Assembly (NCBI GenBank): GCA_021208885.1
Contig: JAJOJF010000030.1
Coordinates: 1 to 64,000 of the forward strand
Direction of reading: 5' to 3'
Length of the DNA stretch: 64,000 nt
Origin: Burkholderiaceae bacterium
GTDB taxonomy: Bacteria > Pseudomonadota > Gammaproteobacteria > Burkholderiales > Burkholderiaceae_B
In this document: positions 33,844 through 42,448 of the stretch, piece by piece
Layout: every line of letters starts with the position of its first letter
Numbering within the stretch: the first letter of the stretch is position 1
Notes under the pieces: model-generated
Database searches by the model: none
Told to the model about the DNA's origin: nothing
Seen by the model: only the letters and a program-made list of their open reading frames with translations
Program-made: the position numbers and the translations under genes

Positions 33844-34341
33844 TCATTGACATCGAATAAGTTCGAATCGCCCGACCATGCTTTCGGTTATAGTTGGCCG
33901 TATCAAAAAATCTGGCGAGCACAGCAGGACAACATGCAGAGGGTAGTTTGGCACTTGCAGATCACTGTTTGTTTTGGTGTCCATGGGGGCAAATGTGTCC
34001 TGGTCCCAAAGCATTTTGACGGCATCAGACCAACGGGGAATTATTTCAGGATTATCGAGCACTAAAAGTGAGGGTGTTGATTTTTGGAGTTCACGAGCCA
34101 TGTCCCACTGTTGCACTACCCAGTGCGCATCGAGCTTTTCCGTATCTTCTGCCATGGCATAGTGGGTTTTGCCAGCGAATGCAGTTATTGCTTGCTGAGC
34201 GATTGAGCGTTTAGTTTTATCGCAAGTTCCCGATAGGATTTGCATGAAACGCCGAGGTTCCATAAGACGTTTGTTTAATGTGACGAGTGCTGGATGGTCA
34301 GGCATTGCTGTGATCTGTCGTTGGGTTGGTGAGAGTGTCAC
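33844..34341 (-). pseudogene. AAA_14/DUF4143 ATPase, truncated and P-loop-less
   Basis: 165 residues matching only the first part of a DUF4143-type ATPase: WVVQQWDMARELQKSTPSLLVLDNPEIIPRWSDAVK aligns with the Walker B region (cited by position at about residues 73-110), and VVLLCSPDFLIRPTITESMVGRFEL with the sensor region. Where the P-loop should be the text is SGTCDKTKRSIA, without GxxGxGKT. The protein ends at GRFELIRCQ, so the remaining two thirds are lost. Walker B also has DN instead of DE. A dead relative of the intact gene at 30475. Confidence 0.65.
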
Positions 34342-34541
34342 AAAGGGTGGGATTCTGCCAGATTTTTTATTCGATAAAAGCGAAGACTGGTTTCTTGAGT
34401 GTTAACTTGTGGCTGATCATTAATTGTCCAGCTATCTCAAGCGGTGAGACACCAACACGGCTAAGATTGGGGCAGCGTTGATCAAACGTATTTCAGTCTC
34501 GCCATTGCCACTGGTGCCCACGCCGTCCCAAGGAACTTTCC

Positions 34542-35879
34542 ATGCATGACATTATCTGCCCGCATTGCCGCAAAGCGTTCAAAGTTGACGAAGCTGGCTA
34601 CGCTGACATCGTCAAGCAAGTTCACGATCACGAGTTTGAGCGCCAGTTGCAAGAACGCTTGGACCTGGCTGAACGAGAAAAACAAAATGCAGTCGCCTTG
34701 GCACGCGCTCAGCTTGAGCGCGAACTAGAAAAAGCAGCTGCACAAAAGCAATCCGAGATTCAGGACTTGCAGGCCAAGCTGCAGGCCAGCGAAGTGGCCC
34801 GGCAATTGGCTGTGACTGAAGCCTTGAGCACCATCGAGCGAGAGCGTGATCAGTTGGCTAACCAAGTGGCACGGCTAGAGGCGGAAAAAAAATCAGCCGA
34901 ACAACTCGCCAAGGCCCAGTTTGAGAATCAGCTGCAGCAGGCTGTCGCGCAACAGCAAGCCGAAATCCTTCGGCTTAAGAGTGGGCTCGAGCAGGCGCAG
35001 TTAAGTGCCAAGCTTGAGCTGCAGTCCCTCACACAGAACTTCGAGACCCAAATCAAAGACCGCGACAGCATGATTGATCGGCTGCAGAATCTGAAAGCCC
35101 AGCTGTCAACCAAGATGGTGGGTGAGACGCTTGAGCAACACTGCGAAACCGAATTCAACCGAATTCGGGCAACGGCTTTCCCACGGGCTTACTTTGAGAA
35201 AGACAATGACGCTCGAACGGGCAGCAAAGGTGACTACATATTTCGGGATCAGGACGATGCAGGCACGGAAATTGTCTCCATCATGTTCGAAATGAAAAAC
35301 GAGTCCGACACCACTGCCACTAAAAAACGCAATGAGGATTTTTTCAAAGAGCTAGACCGTGACCGAACCGAGAAGGGCTGTGAGTATGCAGTCTTGGTTT
35401 CGTTGCTTGAGTCTGATAGCGAACTCTATAACGCCGGCATTGTCGACGTGTCGTATCGCTACCCGAAAATGTACGTGGTGCGACCCCAGTTCTTTATTCC
35501 GATCATTACCTTGCTGCGCAACGCAGCGATGAATTCACTGAAGTACAAGACTGAGCTTGCCCACGTTAAAGCCCAGAACATCGATATCACCCGGTTTGAA
35601 GAGCAGCTCGATACGTTTAAGAATGCGTTTGGTCGTAACTATGAACTAGCTTCACGGCAGTTTCAGACGGCCATGGATGAAATCGATAAATCCATCGATC
35701 ACCTGCAAAAGACCAAGAAGGCGCTTGAGAGCTCGGTGCGCAACCTGCGGTTGGCCAACGACAAGGCCCAAGACGTCACGATTAAAAAGCTCACCCATGG
35801 CAACCCGACCATGCAGGCCAAGTTTGCCGCGTTAGATGAGCAGAGTGGGCCGGGCGATCAGGAATCTTCAGCTGATTAG
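34542..35879 (+). CDS. DUF2130 protein
   Basis: 445 residues. Begins [23 protein letters not shown], the zinc-like start of DUF2130 proteins. A long coiled coil (about 40-190, Glu/Gln/Lys/Ala-rich heptads) follows. The C-terminal domain (about 195-400) reads [26 protein letters not shown] and [10 protein letters not shown], where the Asp and ExK spacing looks like a PD-(D/E)XK nuclease core. The tail is again helical. Function is unknown in the family; the coiled coil plus nuclease-like fold hints at DNA handling. AAGGAA precedes the ATG. Confidence 0.85.
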   Translation: MHDIICPHCRKAFKVDEAGYADIVKQVHDHEFERQLQERLDLAEREKQNAVALARAQLERELEKAAAQKQSEIQDLQAKLQASEVARQLAVTEALSTIERERDQLANQVARLEAEKKSAEQLAKAQFENQLQQAVAQQQAEILRLKSGLEQAQLSAKLELQSLTQNFETQIKDRDSMIDRLQNLKAQLSTKMVGETLEQHCETEFNRIRATAFPRAYFEKDNDARTGSKGDYIFRDQDDAGTEIVSIMFEMKNESDTTATKKRNEDFFKELDRDRTEKGCEYAVLVSLLESDSELYNAGIVDVSYRYPKMYVVRPQFFIPIITLLRNAAMNSLKYKTELAHVKAQNIDITRFEEQLDTFKNAFGRNYELASRQFQTAMDEIDKSIDHLQKTKKALESSVRNLRLANDKAQDVTIKKLTHGNPTMQAKFAALDEQSGPGDQESSAD

Positions 35880-35982
35880 CCGCATCTTTGCTGCTTTGCG
35901 TTTCACAACGCAACAGCATCGTCGTTTGTGAGGCTTGCGCGCCAATTGCGACGAGATTCAGTGACGATGATTTTTTGTTTTA

Positions 35983-36363
35983 TCAGCGCTCGACAGTCTG
36001 GATCCGCTCAACTGCATTGGCGATTGGTTCGTTTCCTTCGGCATGGGCGGTGTATAGCAAGCGCAAAAGCTTGTCAGCCCAGCGTGGGACCTTGCTGGTT
36101 TTTTCCCAACGCGCAATCGATTGCCCGTCGATGCCCATCAACTTGCCCAGCGCCGGTTGTGAAAGCAGCATGCCGGCACTACGGATATACCGAAATTCAA
36201 CACCAGTGAGCTTGGATGGCTGGCGGGCCAGTGCCAGACAAATGCACCGAGTCAGCCCATCGAGGTTGTGGAAAACGACACCCTCGCCATGTGGTGTTTG
36301 TCTGATTTCGTAGCCATTGGCGAGCCACACGTTACGCAACCCGCCGTCTGTGTAGTGGTACAT
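35983..36363 (-). CDS. HTH antitoxin-like regulator
   Basis: 126 residues from ATG 36363. The N-terminus MYHYTDGGLRNVWLANGYEI is typical of a small regulator family paired with DUF4258 proteins. The C-terminal half is an Xre-like helix-turn-helix (SQPALGKLMGIDGQSIARWEKTSKVPRWADKL). An MqsA-like arrangement: N-terminal binding region plus C-terminal HTH. Its start overlaps the stop of the broken DUF4258 gene, and a palindrome lies upstream of the pair, so the operon design is complete although the toxin is dead. Confidence 0.75.
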   Translation of the reverse strand: MYHYTDGGLRNVWLANGYEIRQTPHGEGVVFHNLDGLTRCICLALARQPSKLTGVEFRYIRSAGMLLSQPALGKLMGIDGQSIARWEKTSKVPRWADKLLRLLYTAHAEGNEPIANAVERIQTVER

Positions 36364-36364
36364 T

Positions 36365-36672
36365 TCAGCCTCTTCTAACATCAATAACAGTAACAACAAC
36401 CAAGTCATTACCTGGGTATTCAACATACACCACGGCAGCTACTTCTTTTCCTGCCACGAATCGCTGTAGGCGGCAAACCAGCCCGGGGTGCTTTGCGTCG
36501 GGCTCAGGTGGCAGAGCAAACCGTCCAGTCCCAGGACCTCGAGTACCATCGGGTCGTTTATTTGTCGCTGTCACATACGTTGTCGGGCGTGCTTCGAAAA
36601 AACAACATTGACAGAGGTTTTGGCGGCTTGTTGTATGAACAACTCAAGCTGGCGATCGGATGGAAAACTCAC
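36365..36672 (-). pseudogene. DUF4258 toxin-like protein, nonsense codon and frameshift
   Basis: From GTG 36672 the frame reads VSFPSDRQLELFIQQAAKT and VVFSKHARQRM, then TGA (36571-36573) at a position where Arg is expected (CGA to TGA would do it), then QRQINDPMVLEVL. Around 36520 the frame shifts by one base, and the other frame gives PPEPDAKHPGLVCRLQRFVAG and LVVVTVIDVRRG up to 36365. Together this is a full DUF4258-like protein, the usual partner of the HTH regulator that follows. Two independent lesions make a real pseudogene more likely than a sequencing slip. Confidence 0.7.
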
Positions 36673-36679
36673 AACACAC

Positions 36680-36698
36680 ACCTATCAAAATGATAGGT
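36680..36698. promoter_or_regulatory. Operator-like palindrome of the DUF4258/HTH unit
   Basis: ACCTATCA-AAA-TGATAGGT, perfect 8-bp arms with a 3-bp centre, placed just 8 bp upstream of the GTG at 36672. This is the position of an autoregulatory site for the intact HTH antitoxin. Confidence 0.65.
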
Positions 36699-36944
36699 CA
36701 AATTATTTCATATTCATTTGTTTCATGTTCAAACATTGGTAGCTTGCGCCCATGCGATAAAAACCGTCTGCACTGGAACTACGGTAACGGTTGGGACGCC
36801 TAGTTTGCTTCGCAAAGTTCTCGACTCTGCGATATTTTGCGGAGGAGTTCAATCAGTGCCCAGCCTCATAAAAACTGCCTACTGATTGTGATGCTGCAGT
36901 GGCGGTAGCTGCGATAAGATCTAAGACATTCAAAGGAGATCACC

Positions 36945-37967
36945 GTGTTTAAAACCGCAATCGCAGGCAGCCTGCCCAAACCCGCTTGGCTCGCTGAAAC
37001 CGAAAAACTCTGGCCGCAATGGAAAAGCCAGGGCCCTGAACTCTTGCAAGCCAAGGCAGATGCCACATTGCTGTGGATCAAGGCACAAGAAGACGCTGGA
37101 TTGGATGTCATTGGCGATGGCGAGCAAGCCCGCCAACATTTTGTTCACGGCTTTGTCGAGCATGTCGAGGGCATTGACTTCGAGAACAAGGTCACGATGG
37201 GCATTCGCAACAACCGCTACGACGCTTTAGTCCCTCAGGTGGTTGCACCCTTGCGTTTGAAGGGCCGCGTGCACGCCTTCGAAGCGCAACTGACCCGGGC
37301 ACACACCAAGAAAAAAATCAAATTTACCCTGCCAGGCCCGATGACTATTGTTGATACCGTTGCCGATCGGTTCTACGGCGACAAGGTCAAAATGGCCATG
37401 GCATTTGCGGAATTGCTCAATGAGGAAGCGTTAGCCTTGCAAGCCGACGGTGTAGACATCATCCAGTTTGATGAGCCAGCTTTCAATGTGTATATGGATG
37501 AAGCCGCTGACTGGGGTGTGGCGGCATTGGAACGGGCTGCACAGGGTTTGACTTGCACCACGGCGGTTCACATTTGTTATGGCTACGGCATCGAGGCCAA
37601 CAACAACTGGAAAAAAACACTCGGTAACGAATGGCGTCAATACGAAAAAGTCTTCCCCGCATTGGCCAAGAGCTCGATTGATCAAGTCAGCCTTGAATGC
37701 ATGCATTCGCATGTGCCCATGGAGCTGATGAAGTTGCTTGAAGGCAAAGATGTGATGGTTGGTGTCATTGATGTGGCCAACCCAGAGATCGAAACGCCTG
37801 AGGAGATCGCTGACACCATTGGCCGTGCTTTGCAGTTTGTGCCTAAAAATCATTTGATTGCCTGCACCAACTGTGGTCTGGCACCGATGAGCCGCGAGGT
37901 CGCCCTGAAAAAGTTGCAAGCCCTGGCTGACGGTGCCAAGCTCGCGTGGGAGCGTCACGGGGCCTGA
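36945..37967 (+). CDS. Core MetE-like methionine synthase
   Basis: 340 residues, corresponding to the C-terminal catalytic domain of cobalamin-independent methionine synthase without the N-terminal half. Zinc/thiol site: AVHICYGYG (His, Cys), SLECMHSH (Glu, Cys) and IACTNCGLAPMS (Cys). Starts FKTAIAGSLPKP. GTG start with AAGGAGAT upstream. Stand-alone core-MetE proteins transfer methyl groups to homocysteine from alternative donors; the donor here is unknown. Single gene, with no folate or corrinoid partner next to it. Confidence 0.85.
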   Translation: MFKTAIAGSLPKPAWLAETEKLWPQWKSQGPELLQAKADATLLWIKAQEDAGLDVIGDGEQARQHFVHGFVEHVEGIDFENKVTMGIRNNRYDALVPQVVAPLRLKGRVHAFEAQLTRAHTKKKIKFTLPGPMTIVDTVADRFYGDKVKMAMAFAELLNEEALALQADGVDIIQFDEPAFNVYMDEAADWGVAALERAAQGLTCTTAVHICYGYGIEANNNWKKTLGNEWRQYEKVFPALAKSSIDQVSLECMHSHVPMELMKLLEGKDVMVGVIDVANPEIETPEEIADTIGRALQFVPKNHLIACTNCGLAPMSREVALKKLQALADGAKLAWERHGA

Positions 37968-38086
37968 GGATCTGATCTGGCTCGGGGTAGTAGTTTGGCA
38001 GCTACGGTTGGGTCGGCTGCCGGCTACTGCGTCGGGTTAGTGCGCCTGACTGTCTTGGCTAAGTCAATTGCCGTCTCAGGCTAGTC

Positions 38087-38230
38087 TCAAGTGTCGAACA
38101 AAGCTAGCAAGGTATTGAGTTCAGGAACAGTCGGGCGCGCAACATCGAAAAGCGCTTTTGGAAAATTGTCAGCATAAAAACCTGCCTCAAACGGTTCGCG
38201 ACAATCGATGCGTTTGAGGCGATCTTTGCA
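38087..38230 (-). pseudogene. C-terminal remnant of another gene
   Basis: In a frame different from the ATPase above it, the minus strand reads CKDRLKRIDCREPF, FYADNFPKALFDV and ARPTVPELNTLLALFDT before TGA at 38087-38089. The text is protein-like with no internal stop, and has no Met near its beginning. I do not recognise the family. It looks like the tail of a gene joined by deletion to the body of the truncated ATPase. Confidence 0.35.
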
Positions 38231-39108
38231 ATCGAGAGCAAGGAGAATAAGCCAGCCGTACCTGATGATTCGTTCAGAATAGATAGACGCGCGCTTTGAT
38301 CAGCCAACTCGTGAATGCAATAGGCCATCCAGTTACTACTGCTTTCTTCGCTACCAGCGCCAGTCCCATCGATGTGTTCATACACCACGTCCTGAATATC
38401 GATGTCCCAACGATTGAGCTGGGTAACCATGCTTTGCGACAAAGCGGGATTGTTGCGAAATGTGTCGATGGCATCAATGGTGTTGTAGAGCCCTGGCATG
38501 CGGGGACCTCTGGACGTGAGGTTGCTTCGAAATTGTTTGAAGTACTGAACAATGCTGACTGCCTCTGGCAGATTGTGTTGAGCCAGCCATGCCAGCCAAG
38601 AAACGTTTTTGCGCAGATTGGCAGCGTGTTTTTCTCCAAGACCTTGTGCTTGGTACTGATCACCGACCCATTGGCGCTCGAATACGCCGCTAAAAAGTTT
38701 GCTGCTTTTAATGCGCAGGCGCTCACAGCGAACCGATTGCTCAGCAATCCCTAGATCGTAGCGATAGCAGTTGGGCTTGCTAGTCGCATGATCATTGACC
38801 ACGAACTCGATATGCACGCCTAAGAGCTCTGTCGCATGAAAAAAGTGCGGACGACACGGGGTGCTGTCATCGAGCTTGTAGCTGAATGAGTCGCTGATGA
38901 AATTCGCCAATGCGGACAGCACTTTCAACAAATTGGTCTTGCCCGATGCATTGGCGCCATAGATATCTGCGATCTTCGCCACGCGGGTTTTACTGCAGAC
39001 ATTGTCTAGAAAATGATAGTTATCAGGCGCTGATACGCCCACTGTTAGATCCACGCTAGATCGTTCAGCAAAGGACAGGTAGTTTTTGATTTCAAATGAC
39101 GTGATCAT
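38104..39108 (-). pseudogene. AAA_15/21-type ATPase, 3'-truncated
   Basis: From ATG 39108: MITSFEIKNYLSFAERSSVDL and Walker A YGANASGKTNLLKVL, typical of RecF/SMC-like ATP-binding proteins found in defence and retron-associated loci (usually about 400-430 residues). It reaches NESSGTAGLFSLLSI, where the ABC-like signature region and Walker B should follow, then changes to a non-homologous tail and stops at 38104. The ATPase cannot be active without Walker B. The breakpoint is close to 38230. Confidence 0.65.
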
Positions 39109-39235
39109 TTGCAGTTTTCTTAGCTGGAAATTAGTTTTCTACATTTTTTTGCAGAGTATTGATTTTTATATTTCGCGTTTGAAAATTGATGCTAATGATG
39201 ATGTTTTGTCTATTTTGCCTGTTGACCCACCAGCC

Positions 39236-40609
39236 TCAGGGCAATGGCGATGGCTTGGCCAAGCGAGTCAATCGAATCGCACTGATGGAGGCCGACAGGG
39301 TGGCAGCAGTCACGCCAACCCAAATCGCGGCTTGGATGCCCTGTTGCGCAAAACTCGACAAACACAACGCCACGGCTGCCGCCCCAATCGACTGTCCCAA
39401 TAACCTCGAGGTCGCCAGAATGCCACCCGCGCTGCCACTTCGGGATTTTGGGGCACTGTTCATCATGGCCACCATGTTCGGTGACTGAAACAAGCCAAAG
39501 CCTACGCCACAGATTACGAGCCGCCAGCCAATGTCAAAGGCATCAGGCTGCGCTGGCAGGGTGGCAATCAAGATGAGGCCAATGGCCACGGTGCCCATGC
39601 CCACCGCGCCGAGCACACCGGGTTTGATGTGTTCACTTAGCCTGCCGGAGATGCCGTTGACGATGGCTAATGCGGCTGGCCATGGCGTAATTAATAAACC
39701 TGCTTGGGCTGGGGTGTATCCGAGTTCAATCGTGAGTAACAGTGGCAGCACCACGAACACCAAGGCCTGTACCGTGAAAGCGGTGACTGAAGTCAGCGAT
39801 GACAGAGCAAATAACCGTACGCGAAACAGATCAATGCCCAGGATCGGTGCCGGGTTGCCGGCCTCACGACGCATGAGCAAGTAGCCCAAGCCAATGGCGG
39901 TTGCCAGGCTGATGGCGACTTGCAACCATTTCAGGTGACCAATGCTTGAAAGTGCGGTGAGCAGTGCAGCAAACATGAGGGCGCACAAGATCGCAGCTAG
40001 AGGGTCAAATCGCCGACCAGCACGCTCAGTATCAGGCAGGCTGCCCCGAACCAACCAAAGAGCAACGAGAGCCAATGGCGCATTGGCCAGATAGATCCAG
40101 TGCCAGCTCGCCACAGAGAGCACAGCAGCTACCACGGTAGGGCCGGCGGTAAACGCCACACCCACGACTAGCGCGTACAGTCCTAGCCCACGCCCAATCT
40201 GCGTCGGTGGGTAGAGGGTTTTAATGAGCGCGGGTGTGGTCGCGGATACCGCTGCTGCACCAATTCCAAGCAATCCGCGCGAGGCCATCAGCGCTGTCAG
40301 TGAGTCTGATAGGCCGCTGGCAAACCCACCAATCGCAAACACCACCAGTCCTGTGGCAAAGACGCGCCGGTGGCCGATGATCTCGCCGAGGGCTGCCAGC
40401 GGCAGTAGCGATGCCACCACGGTTAGGTAGTAGATGTTGATAATCCAGATGGTGCTCGCCGGACTTTGCCCAAGGCTTTGGGCAATCGCGGGTACTGCCG
40501 TGCTGGTCAATGATATGTCGATGGTTACCACGATCACGCTTAACATCAGTGCCACGATCGCCCGAGGATCGAGGCGCGGTGCAGCTGCAGGTGATGAGGC
40601 GTGCGACAT
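39236..40609 (-). CDS. DHA2-type MFS multidrug transporter
   Basis: 457 residues with about fourteen hydrophobic segments. First-helix motif VVTIDISLTSTAVPAIA, motif A-like ALGEIIGHRRVFATGLVVF, and motif C-like GLYALVVGVAFTAGPTVVA are those of drug:H+ antiporters of the DHA2 branch (EmrB/QacA-like). Inner membrane, export of toxic compounds is the likely role. No TetR regulator is adjacent. A 128-bp gap separates its end from the truncated ATPase, and its start faces the folB-like gene. Confidence 0.85.
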   Translation of the reverse strand: MSHASSPAAAPRLDPRAIVALMLSVIVVTIDISLTSTAVPAIAQSLGQSPASTIWIINIYYLTVVASLLPLAALGEIIGHRRVFATGLVVFAIGGFASGLSDSLTALMASRGLLGIGAAAVSATTPALIKTLYPPTQIGRGLGLYALVVGVAFTAGPTVVAAVLSVASWHWIYLANAPLALVALWLVRGSLPDTERAGRRFDPLAAILCALMFAALLTALSSIGHLKWLQVAISLATAIGLGYLLMRREAGNPAPILGIDLFRVRLFALSSLTSVTAFTVQALVFVVLPLLLTIELGYTPAQAGLLITPWPAALAIVNGISGRLSEHIKPGVLGAVGMGTVAIGLILIATLPAQPDAFDIGWRLVICGVGFGLFQSPNMVAMMNSAPKSRSGSAGGILATSRLLGQSIGAAAVALCLSSFAQQGIQAAIWVGVTAATLSASISAIRLTRLAKPSPLP

Positions 40610-40850
40610 GGAACGTTATGGGTAGCGAGTCTAGCGTTGCCATCAAAAGTTGGCGGGTGCGTGAAATTAATTGTGATGCGAGTGACGTTACACCATTGGT
40701 GCACAGCGTGGTGGGCTTGACTAGTCTGATCGGTATCAACCGTCGTAGCGCTTGTGGTGCATAAAAATCATCTGATTCACAGTGCTAAGAGCTGAAAGCG
40801 CTCACTGTGGTGTAGCCTTGAAAGCTTGGCATTGATACTGGAGTCGTTAA

Positions 40851-41249
40851 GTGAGCCTGCGCAGCACCATCGAATTAGCCGATTTGCCGATCAAGGTACG
40901 AATCGGTGTTTTTCCCGACAGTGATCACGATCCATATGAGCACTGGCTCGACCTCACCTTGGTGGTTGATCCCACTCTGGTGTTTGTTCACGAAGATGGC
41001 ATGCAGCATGTGTTTGACTACGACCCCCTGCTTGCGAAAATCCATGCGATCGCAGAAAAGGACAGCTACGAGACCCAAGAGATTGTGCTGAGCCACATTG
41101 TTCGGTGTTGCGCTAGATTTGAGCAGATTCAGGCGGTAGAGATTTGTTTAAAGAAATCGCGGTCTAGTCGGTTGGGTGCGACGGCAGTCGGCACGATTGG
41201 GGTGAGACTAGTTGTCGGTAGCGCAGATTTGGCAGCACTGAGGGCCTAG
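40851..41249 (+). CDS. Dihydroneopterin aldolase-family protein (FolB-like)
   Basis: 132 residues from a GTG. T-fold start TIELADLPIKVRIGVFPDSDHDPYEHW matches the FolB/FolX entry region, cited here by position (residues 6-33); YETQEIVLSHIVRCC and VEICLKKSRSSRLGATAVG follow the family. FolB makes 6-hydroxymethyl-dihydropterin in folate synthesis, but the catalytic Glu/Lys pattern is not decisive here. It could be a housekeeping FolB or a paralogue. Stand-alone; convergent with the next gene. Confidence 0.7.
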   Translation: MSLRSTIELADLPIKVRIGVFPDSDHDPYEHWLDLTLVVDPTLVFVHEDGMQHVFDYDPLLAKIHAIAEKDSYETQEIVLSHIVRCCARFEQIQAVEICLKKSRSSRLGATAVGTIGVRLVVGSADLAALRA

Positions 41250-41277
41250 ATGATACGGTACGAGTTTCGATCGTTCG

Positions 41278-41505
41278 TTATTTGTAGTGAGCGCGCTGAT
41301 CTCTCATTGCCCTGACGCGCTTGCGCCAGGCTCGATAGCTGCCAGATTTCAAGTGTGCCCGCATGAGTTCTTTGACTTGATCGGGCTTAATCCCATGCTG
41401 CAAGGCAATGTGTTCAAACCCGATTTTGTCACTGAGAGCCATTTCAATAATGTCACTGATGGTGGCAGCATCAAGTTGTGCTCGGTTGTTAGCGTTTGTG
41501 TTCAT
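41278..41505 (-). CDS. DUF2805 / TIGR03643-like small protein
   Basis: 75 residues: IIEMALSDKIGFEHIALQHGIKPDQVKELMR with LKSGSYRAWRKRVRAMRDQRAHY, a compact helix-turn-helix-like family (TIGR03643/DUF2805) of unknown function, probably nucleic-acid-binding by its basic C-terminus. It starts 18 bp after the stop of the DUF4149-like gene on the same strand, so they are probably one transcript. Confidence 0.75.
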   Translation of the reverse strand: MNTNANNRAQLDAATISDIIEMALSDKIGFEHIALQHGIKPDQVKELMRAHLKSGSYRAWRKRVRAMRDQRAHYK

Positions 41506-41523
41506 GGTTAAGCGACGTTCCTG

Positions 41524-41775
41524 CTATACCAGCCTGGTCAGTACGATGGCCGCCATGAGCACTGCCGAGGTTGGATCAATCCACCACAGCAGCAACCCCG
41601 CAACCAAGGCGGTGACCATGACAAAGACATAGAAGTGCGGAAATGCCTTGCGAATGGTCTTGCCAGCTAGGTCCGCCGGCAATGCTGTAAACACGAAGGC
41701 GGCAAATCCAAACGAATAAAGCACCATGCCACCAAATAGCAGGGCAGTTACAAGCACAGCGAGGTTTTCTAGCAT
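41524..41775 (-). CDS. DUF4149/TMEM205-like membrane protein, short form
   Basis: 83 residues with two to three membrane helices. FGGMVLYSFGFAAFVFTALPADLAGKTIRKAFPHFY is the conserved start of the DUF4149 family (residues 14-49). Family members are usually around 140-150 residues, with two more helices and a conserved N/R-D stretch; here the protein ends at VLTRLV after only half of that. The following gene begins at once, so the second half was probably deleted. Function of the family is unknown. Confidence 0.6.
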   Translation of the reverse strand: MLENLAVLVTALLFGGMVLYSFGFAAFVFTALPADLAGKTIRKAFPHFYVFVMVTALVAGLLLWWIDPTSAVLMAAIVLTRLV

Positions 41776-41918
41776 GGTGGTGGCATTGTTTGGTTCAGAG
41801 TTGGCGTTAGCTTAATCTGGCCGCCAAAGTCATTGGATTTTGTCGGGGATCGCTGTGGGGTAATGAGGACTGATTCTGGATGAAAAAAGGGTCGAATGAT
41901 CAGACGGCGACTGTCATG

Positions 41919-42431
41919 TCACACCGTGCTGACGAACTCCGAGAAGCTTGAAAATTTCATTGCATATTTATTCTTGGCGAGCACTTGTTTGAAAAAATCG
42001 GCTTCAGCTATGCTGAATGTGCCTGCCCGGATGCCCGCCGCAATAAAGTCCTCAGTTCTGAGTATCCGTTCTTGCCCAACGAGCTCTAGCGCTTTCCGTC
42101 TAAAAAGCCGTTTTTCATCGCTAGCTAGGTGGTGCCCCGACGAATAAGCTAGTGCCAAGCATGCTGACTCGCCTTTGCCCATGATATCTCTTAACTGACT
42201 AAACAAACGCAACGTATCGATTTGTCTAATACTGATACCTTCAAGAATGCCGGCTTCGAATGCATCATCGACTTTTGTCTTTTGTGTCTTCGAAGTTATT
42301 TCAACGTAGACCTCGTCGGGCACTAGCAGTCGGTACTTCCCAAGGCTGCCGAGGTGTTTAAAGTAGTCAATATGACAAAAGTTAACCAAAATATTGGCAT
42401 CCGTGACGACGACGGTTGTTGTGTTCTGCAT
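41919..42431 (-). CDS. PIN-domain toxin-like protein
   Basis: 170 residues. VVVTDANILVNFCHIDYFKHLG provides the first Asp, MGKGESACLALAYSSGHHLASDEKRLFRRKA the Glu and later Asp residues of a PIN ribonuclease site. It lies 17 bp downstream of a long HTH-ImmA/IrrE protein. PIN domains usually cleave RNA; the pair is a two-component toxin-antitoxin-like module, with the upstream gene as the probable antitoxin/regulator. Both genes look intact. Confidence 0.75.
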   Translation of the reverse strand: MQNTTTVVVTDANILVNFCHIDYFKHLGSLGKYRLLVPDEVYVEITSKTQKTKVDDAFEAGILEGISIRQIDTLRLFSQLRDIMGKGESACLALAYSSGHHLASDEKRLFRRKALELVGQERILRTEDFIAAGIRAGTFSIAEADFFKQVLAKNKYAMKFSSFSEFVSTV

Positions 42432-42448
42432 TGATTAATTAAAGCCAG

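Noticed and set aside
33700-34065. 121-codon plus-strand frame
   Set aside because: Antisense of the ATPase remnant, whose homology is clear.
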